Origin: DATGZH01 sp035297265
Lineage (GTDB): Bacteria; Actinomycetota; Acidimicrobiia; Acidimicrobiales; RAAP-2
Length of the DNA: 64,000 nucleotides
Assembly (NCBI GenBank): GCA_035297265.1
Contig: DATGZH010000018.1
Coordinates: 1 to 64,000, forward strand
Direction of reading: 5' to 3'
Below, piece after piece: positions 59,371 through 64,000 of the stretch. The position numbers and the translations under genes are program-made. Numbering within the stretch: the stretch's first letter is position 1; every line of letters starts with the position of its first letter. The notes under the pieces were generated by a model. The model saw nothing but the letters and a program-made list of their open reading frames with translations, made no database searches and was not told the origin of the DNA.

Positions 59371-61092
59371 ATGGTCACCACGGACGCGGCATTGGCCAAG
59401 GCCCGGGAGGGCAAGTCCACCGGCGCCTACAAGGGCCTGAAGTCGGGGGCGCTCGGGCTCATCTCGAGCACGGTCATCGGGGTGGCGTCGACCGCGCCGG
59501 CCTACAGCTTGGCGGCGACGCTCGTCCTCGTCGTCCTGGCCGTCGGGCTGCAAGCACCCGTCGTGGCGGTGCTGGCCTTCGTGCCGATGCTGCTCATCTC
59601 GTTCGGCTACAAGGAGATGAACAACGCCGACCCCGACTGCGGCACCGTCTTCACGTGGTCGGTACGGGCTTTCTCGTGGCCGCGGGCCCGTTCCCTCGGG
59701 CCCCGAGTGGGTTGGATGGGCGGCTGGGGTCTCATCGCCGCCGACCTCCTGGTCATGGCCAGCCTGTCCCAGGTGGCCGGGCAGTACGTCTTCTTCTTGT
59801 TCGGAGCGAACAGCATCGGGGCGAACGCCACGAGCGGCTGGGTGCTGCTCGTCGGGGTGGGCTGGCTCGTCGTCATGACGGCGATCTGCTACGTCGGCAT
59901 CGAGGTCTCCGCCAACCTCCAGAAGGTGCTGCTCGGCATCGAGCTCTTCGCCCTGACGCTCCTCTCCATCTTCGCCCTCGTGAAGGTCGGGAACGGCACG
60001 GCCCCGGCCGGCCACCTGAGCCCGCAGTGGGCGTGGCTCAACCCCTTCCATCTGGGCTTCCCGGCGTTCGTCGCCGGCCTCACGCTGATGCTCTTCATCT
60101 ACTGGGGTTGGGACACCGCGGTCTCGGTCAACGAGGAGACCAGGGACGCCACGGTGACACCGGGGCGGGCCGCGGTCATCTCGACGATCATCCTCCTCCT
60201 CATCTACTTCCTCGTGATCTTCTCCGCGCAGGCGTTCGCCGGTGTGGGGAGCCACGGCCTCGGTCTCGCCAACCCGGCCCACGAGTCGGACTCCCTCTCG
60301 ATACTCGGTCACGCCATCTTCGGGACCTCGACCTTTGGCAACGTCATGTACCGGGTCCTCATCTTGATGGTCCTGTCCTCGGCTGCCGCGTCGACCCAGA
60401 CGACCATCTTGCCGAACGCCCGCACCACGCTGTCGATGTCTGTGTACAAGGGCCTTCCCGAAGTCTTCGGGAGAGTGCACCGTCGGTTCCTCACCCCGTC
60501 GGTCTCGACGGTCGTGTTCGGGGTGGCCGCTCTCGCCGAGTACCTGATCTTCAACTACGCGTCGAAGAGCGGTTACCTCATCCCCGATGCGGTGACCGCC
60601 CTCGGCGTGATGATCGCCTTCTACTACGGCATGACCGGCATCGCCTGCATCGTGTACTACTGGAAGAGCCTGCGGGACGACGCTCGCACGCTCTGGATGC
60701 GCGGCATCCTGCCCGGCGTCGGGGGCGCCATCATGTGGGCGATCCTCGTCTACAGCCTCTACGAGGACTGGAAGCCGTCGAGCAGCTTCACGATGTGGCA
60801 GATGGGGTTCCCGCCCCACTGGAAGATCGGCGGGGTGTTCATCATCGCCGTCGGAGCGCTCCTCGTCGGCCTCGTGCTCATGTTCATCTACGGAGCCATT
60901 CGCCCGCCCTTCTTCCGCGGGGAGGTGCTCAACCGGGACACGCCGACGCTCGTGCCCGACGACATCGGGACACCCGTTGGCCTCTTCGGGGTCGAGCCTT
61001 TCGACAACGTGCCGCCGGACGGCCACGGCGCCCCGGTCGGGGGTCCGCCCCCGGAGCAGGGCACACCCGTCGCCGGGCCACCGCCGAGCTGA
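59371..61092 (+). CDS. APC-superfamily amino acid permease
   Basis: 573 residues with about 12 helices. 'GLISSTVIGVASTAPAYSLAA' is the broken helix 1 that binds substrate, and 'FIYWGWDTAVSVNEET' is the family's helix 6 motif. The C-terminal 60 residues are Pro/Gly-rich and cytosolic. It should import an amino acid or amine with a proton or by exchange. ATG with AGGGGAGG ribosome site. It converges with the DUF3089 gene. Confidence 0.9.
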   Translation: MVTTDAALAKAREGKSTGAYKGLKSGALGLISSTVIGVASTAPAYSLAATLVLVVLAVGLQAPVVAVLAFVPMLLISFGYKEMNNADPDCGTVFTWSVRAFSWPRARSLGPRVGWMGGWGLIAADLLVMASLSQVAGQYVFFLFGANSIGANATSGWVLLVGVGWLVVMTAICYVGIEVSANLQKVLLGIELFALTLLSIFALVKVGNGTAPAGHLSPQWAWLNPFHLGFPAFVAGLTLMLFIYWGWDTAVSVNEETRDATVTPGRAAVISTIILLLIYFLVIFSAQAFAGVGSHGLGLANPAHESDSLSILGHAIFGTSTFGNVMYRVLILMVLSSAAASTQTTILPNARTTLSMSVYKGLPEVFGRVHRRFLTPSVSTVVFGVAALAEYLIFNYASKSGYLIPDAVTALGVMIAFYYGMTGIACIVYYWKSLRDDARTLWMRGILPGVGGAIMWAILVYSLYEDWKPSSSFTMWQMGFPPHWKIGGVFIIAVGALLVGLVLMFIYGAIRPPFFRGEVLNRDTPTLVPDDIGTPVGLFGVEPFDNVPPDGHGAPVGGPPPEQGTPVAGPPPS

Positions 61093-61111
61093 GCGCCGTC
61101 GGGCCCGGACC

Positions 61112-62353
61112 TCAGCGGTGGGCGGCCGACCAGGCGGCCTCCTGCAGCTGCACGTCCTCGACGAGGTTGCCGAGGGCCAGGTTGATGTCCTCGACGTGGA
61201 AGCCCCACTGTGGGCCCTGGGTCTCGGTGACGACGGGTCGCTGGTCCCCCGACTTGGCGACGTCGGTGACCTGTAGCCACGTGGCGCCGCCTCGGCTCTC
61301 GCACCGGGCCGACAAGAGGTTCGGGAAGGCCACCCACGGGGTCGTGACGACCGACGCCGCCTTCGTCCCCGGCGGCACGGGGAAGTAGGGCTGGAGGTCG
61401 GCGGTCCCGCCGCCGACGTCGGCCGGGTTGACGCAGGCCACCTGGAGGCCCTTCTTGGCGGTCTGGCCCGACTGGAGGCTCACGCCCTGGCCGACCCGGC
61501 CGAAGAGGCTGTCGGCCGGCGGGCGCGACGGGAAGCTCGAGTAGGCGATGACGCAGCCCGGGGTGGAGGTGGAGCGGCAGAGTGGCAGGTGGTCGAAGGT
61601 GGCGCCGACCGACCGGCCCTCCGGCACGGTCACGTTGCCCCCGGCGAGGATGATCGAAACCACCCGCGAGCGGAGCGCCGGGTCGTTGTCGACCTGGCTG
61701 CGCAGCAGGCGGATGAGCATGGCCGCGCCCTGCGAGTGGCCGATGAAGACGATCGGTCGGCCGTCGTTGTCATGGGCCAGGTAGTCCCGCCAGGCCGAGA
61801 GGACGCTCGCGTAGGACACGGCGTCGGCCGCCGGGTTGGCGCCCAGGCCCTGCTCGAGCGAGGCCGTCGTGCGTTGGCGGTAGATGGGGGCCCAGACCGA
61901 GCAGACCGGCGAGAAGCGGGAGGCCTGGGCCACCGCCGCCCCGATCTCGGCCGGTTGGATCCGCAGGTTGGCGTTCGCCCCCTGCTGCTTGCTGACCGTC
62001 GGATAGACGTAGAAGCAGTCGTAGGGGGAGTTGACGGCGGGCGACGACGCCTGGACGTGCACACGGCCGTCGCCCTCGACCACCGTGGTGTCGAGGTCCG
62101 CCGTGCACGGGTCGTTGGCCAGACCGGGCCGGCAGAGCCACACGGTCCCGGCGGCGTCGGGTGTGGCCGGAGGTGGTACGGCGGCCCCCGCCGGGTCGGG
62201 GAGCGCGGCCGTGAGCCCGGCGAGGATGCAGCAGCCGAGCACGGCGCGCACCACGGTCACCAGGTTGGTCCGGCTGAGCACGGCGCGGACTCTACGACGG
62301 GCGGGGTTTGGGATCGTGGCGGCTCCGTTGACCGCCCCGGTGCGACGTGTCAC
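61112..62353 (-). CDS. Secreted DUF3089 lipase/esterase-like protein
   Basis: 413 residues. A long signal peptide has its hydrophobic core at 'LVTVVRAVLGCCILAGLTAALP' and ends near 'AGAAVPPP'. The mature part matches DUF3089, an alpha/beta hydrolase family: 'DCFYVYPTVSKQQ', 'YLAHDNDGRPIVFIGHSQGAAML' with nucleophile Ser, and a late 'WGFHVEDINLALGNLVEDV' with His. Six or more Cys suggest disulfides. GTG start with GAGGAGAGC directly upstream. Probably hydrolyses esters outside the cell. Confidence 0.85.
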   Translation of the reverse strand: MTRRTGAVNGAATIPNPARRRVRAVLSRTNLVTVVRAVLGCCILAGLTAALPDPAGAAVPPPATPDAAGTVWLCRPGLANDPCTADLDTTVVEGDGRVHVQASSPAVNSPYDCFYVYPTVSKQQGANANLRIQPAEIGAAVAQASRFSPVCSVWAPIYRQRTTASLEQGLGANPAADAVSYASVLSAWRDYLAHDNDGRPIVFIGHSQGAAMLIRLLRSQVDNDPALRSRVVSIILAGGNVTVPEGRSVGATFDHLPLCRSTSTPGCVIAYSSFPSRPPADSLFGRVGQGVSLQSGQTAKKGLQVACVNPADVGGGTADLQPYFPVPPGTKAASVVTTPWVAFPNLLSARCESRGGATWLQVTDVAKSGDQRPVVTETQGPQWGFHVEDINLALGNLVEDVQLQEAAWSAAHR

Positions 62354-62402
62354 GCTCTCCTCGCCGCGGCGGGGGCCCGGCGCCTCACCCGGGAGGTAGG
62401 CC

Positions 62403-62699
62403 ATGTCTGCAGGTCTCGTGCTCGTCTTCGAGGGTGTCGACAAGAGCCACTACGACAAGGTCAACGAACTGCTCGGGATCGACCCGACGACCGGGACGGG
62501 CGACTGGCCCGAGGGGCTGTTCCACCACACCGCCGGGCCGACCGAGGACGGCGGCTTCGTGGTGGCCGAGCTCTGGGACAGCCAAGAGCACCAGGCCCGG
62601 TTCATGGAGTCGCGGCTCGGGCCGGCCCTGGAGCAGGCCGAGCTGCCCCCGCCTGTCTCTGTGACCTGGTTCGAGATGGTGGCCAGCCACCACCCGTGA
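62403..62699 (+). CDS. Small dimeric alpha-beta barrel (ABM-like) protein
   Basis: 98 residues resembling the antibiotic biosynthesis monooxygenase/stress-responsive barrel group: 'LVLVFEGVDKSHYDKVNELLG' opens a ferredoxin-like fold and 'GGFVVAELWDSQEHQARFMESRLGPAL' is the typical second half. Catalytic activity cannot be inferred. It is divergent from the DUF3089 gene with only 49 bp between start codons. Confidence 0.75.
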   Translation: MSAGLVLVFEGVDKSHYDKVNELLGIDPTTGTGDWPEGLFHHTAGPTEDGGFVVAELWDSQEHQARFMESRLGPALEQAELPPPVSVTWFEMVASHHP

Positions 62700-62707
62700 G
62701 GTAGGGC

Positions 62708-64000
62708 TTAGGTGCCCTCGCCACCGGCGGGGGTGCAGGAGCGGGGGTCGAACTGGGCCAGCGCCGGGTTGGCCGCGGTGGGCGGGGCGAAGCCGTCGGC
62801 CACGAGGGCGGTCGTCGTGGTGGTCACCCCGCTCGGTGCGCTCCCGCCCGCCCCCGAGTTCCCCGTGGTCGACGGGGCGGCGGTGGTCGTGGTCGTCGCG
62901 CCGTGGTGCTTCTTGGCCGCGGTCGTGGTGGTCGTGGGCGCCGGCGCCGCGGAGTTGACCGCGTAGTCCGAGCCGGTCTGGACCGTGACCTCGGCCCCGT
63001 CGATCGTCGGGCCGAGGGCCATGACGACCGCCCCCGACAGCTGGTGGGCGACGACCTGGGCCGCCGCGAGGTCGGTGGGGGTGCGCTTGGCGTAGTAGAC
63101 GATCGTCTCGGACTCCGTCGCCGGCGACGGCGCGTCACCCACCCCGGTGACCTGGAAGCCGAGCTCGTGGAGCTGCTGGCCGGTGTAGAAGGCCTGATTG
63201 GCCGACCCGGTGGCGTTCACCACCGAGACCGTCACGTCCGACGGCGCGGGCAGCGGCTGGCCGGTGAACGTGTTCGTGCCGGCGGTCTCGCCGAGCGCCT
63301 GGTCGATGACCTGCTGGTCGAGCGGCTCGATCGGGAGCTCGATGTTCCCGTAGTCGTAACCCTGGTAGTAGTAGTCGAGGCTCTGGTCGACCATGACCGG
63401 GATGGTGAGCTGCGGCGCGGTGTTGATGTCGACCGCGTGGAAGCCGAGCACGAGGCTGAGCATGTCGCCGATGGAGAACCTCGAGTCCACATGCAGCTGC
63501 GGGGCCACGGCGTCGAGGACCGAGCGGTCGGTGAAGGGGTTGCCGAGCCCCTTGGCCGCCACCGCGGTGGCCAGCACCCGCAGGAACTCGTGGTCGCGCC
63601 GGATCCGGCTCAGGTCGCTCTCGGGGTCCTGGGGCCAGTAGGCCGGGTCGGTGGTGGTCACCCCGGGCGGCTTGTACTGCAGGTGGCGGGCCCGGACGAG
63701 GGCGAGGGCCTGGAAGCCGTCGAGGTGGACGCAGCCCGGGACCTGGATGTTGAGGCCGGTCTCCTGGTCGTAGACCGGCTCGGGGAAGTACATCTTCACC
63801 CCGCCGAGGGCGTCGACCACCCCGGCGAAGCTGTCGAAGTTGAGCTCGACGTAGTGCTGGATGGGGATGCCGAAGTCCTCCTGGACCGCGTCGACCAGCT
63901 GGCTCGGCCCCTCCGACAGGGCGGCGTCGATCTTGTTGGCGCCGTCGGAGCGGGCGTTCGGGATGAACAGGTCCCGGGGGATCGAGATCACCGAGACGGC
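62708..64000 (-). CDS. LytR-CpsA-Psr (LCP) family cell-wall ligase, partial
   Basis: The 3' part only; the gene runs off the right edge. The LCP domain is visible ('ISIPRDLFI', 'GANKIDAALSEG', 'HYVELNFDSFAGVVDALGGVKMYFPEP', 'LVRARHLQY', 'DLSRIRRDHEFLRVL') with Arg residues that bind the polyprenyl pyrophosphate. A LytR_C domain follows ('VTVSVVNATGSANQAFYTGQQLHELGF'), then a Thr-rich linker and a short tail. LCP enzymes attach teichoic acids or arabinogalactan to peptidoglycan. Expected to be anchored by an N-terminal helix outside the window. Confidence 0.92.
   Translation of the reverse strand, partial: AVSVISIPRDLFIPNARSDGANKIDAALSEGPSQLVDAVQEDFGIPIQHYVELNFDSFAGVVDALGGVKMYFPEPVYDQETGLNIQVPGCVHLDGFQALALVRARHLQYKPPGVTTTDPAYWPQDPESDLSRIRRDHEFLRVLATAVAAKGLGNPFTDRSVLDAVAPQLHVDSRFSIGDMLSLVLGFHAVDINTAPQLTIPVMVDQSLDYYYQGYDYGNIELPIEPLDQQVIDQALGETAGTNTFTGQPLPAPSDVTVSVVNATGSANQAFYTGQQLHELGFQVTGVGDAPSPATESETIVYYAKRTPTDLAAAQVVAHQLSGAVVMALGPTIDGAEVTVQTGSDYAVNSAAPAPTTTTTAAKKHHGATTTTTAAPSTTGNSGAGGSAPSGVTTTTTALVADGFAPPTAANPALAQFDPRSCTPAGGEGT

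Overview
This window is about 64 kb of very GC-rich, densely coded DNA, and the content points to an actinobacterium, most likely class Acidimicrobiia. Supporting signs are a small protein opening with the tryptophan-rich 'GPGWW..DGRWYPPE' motif, a secreted protein with five 42-residue 'GGYW.VASDGGIFA.GDA.(Y/F)FGS' repeats, an F420/DDN-type oxidoreductase, a complete GlnX-GlnH-PknG locus, and many acyl-CoA ligases, enoyl-CoA hydratases and SDRs. GTG starts and 4-base GTGA/ATGA overlaps are common. The taxonomic call is inference; there is no rRNA or tRNA in the window.

Layout. 0-13 kb: a TetR-controlled MFS exporter with a divergent methyltransferase; an SDR / Gfo-Idh / binding-protein-fold / UBP-zinc-finger operon; flavin and F420 oxidoreductases; an SDR-ECH-acyl-CoA ligase operon. 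13-21.5 kb: a second acyl-CoA ligase and MaoC-type hydratase, then a nucleobase salvage block (upp, a yeast-type cytosine deaminase, an orphan phosphoribosyltransferase, an NCS1 permease, an adenosine deaminase). 21-28 kb: an MMPL exporter, a zinc alcohol dehydrogenase with a VOC protein, and an ABC-2 exporter. 28-33.6 kb: secreted hydrolase, secreted repeat protein, a frameshifted DUF4389 protein and an inverted-repeat element.

33.7-46.4 kb is the most interesting part: one minus-strand gene string encoding GlnX (membrane sensor), GlnH (binding protein), a coiled-coil protein, PknG kinase, a PP2C phosphatase, a VWA protein, a zinc-ribbon/FHA/SARP regulator and a 921-residue VWA protein whose N-terminal 400 residues contain no Asp or Glu. 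GlnX-GlnH-PknG is the mycobacterial amino-acid-sensing module. Here an FHA domain (the GarA-like output) is fused to a SARP DNA-binding/BTAD module, suggesting that the phosphorylation signal ends in transcription. I find five near-identical promoter-like sites, TTACC-N6-TTACC (11-bp period) followed after 9 bp by a -10-like hexamer, upstream of glnX, the 921-residue VWA gene, the divergent gene at 46857, the DUF4389 gene and the secreted repeat protein. An 11-bp direct repeat abutting the -10 is how SARP regulators bind, so these sites are the likely local regulon of the FHA-SARP protein.

46.8-64 kb: two small proteins, a third acyl-CoA ligase, an MBL hydrolase, an alpha/beta hydrolase, GNATs, a YgjP-type metallopeptidase, an SDR without its catalytic residues, a DinB-like protein, a threonine-dehydratase-like enzyme, a questin-oxidase-like protein, an SRAP protein, an APC permease with a structured leader, a DUF3089 secreted lipase-like protein and the 3' part of an LCP ligase running off the right edge.
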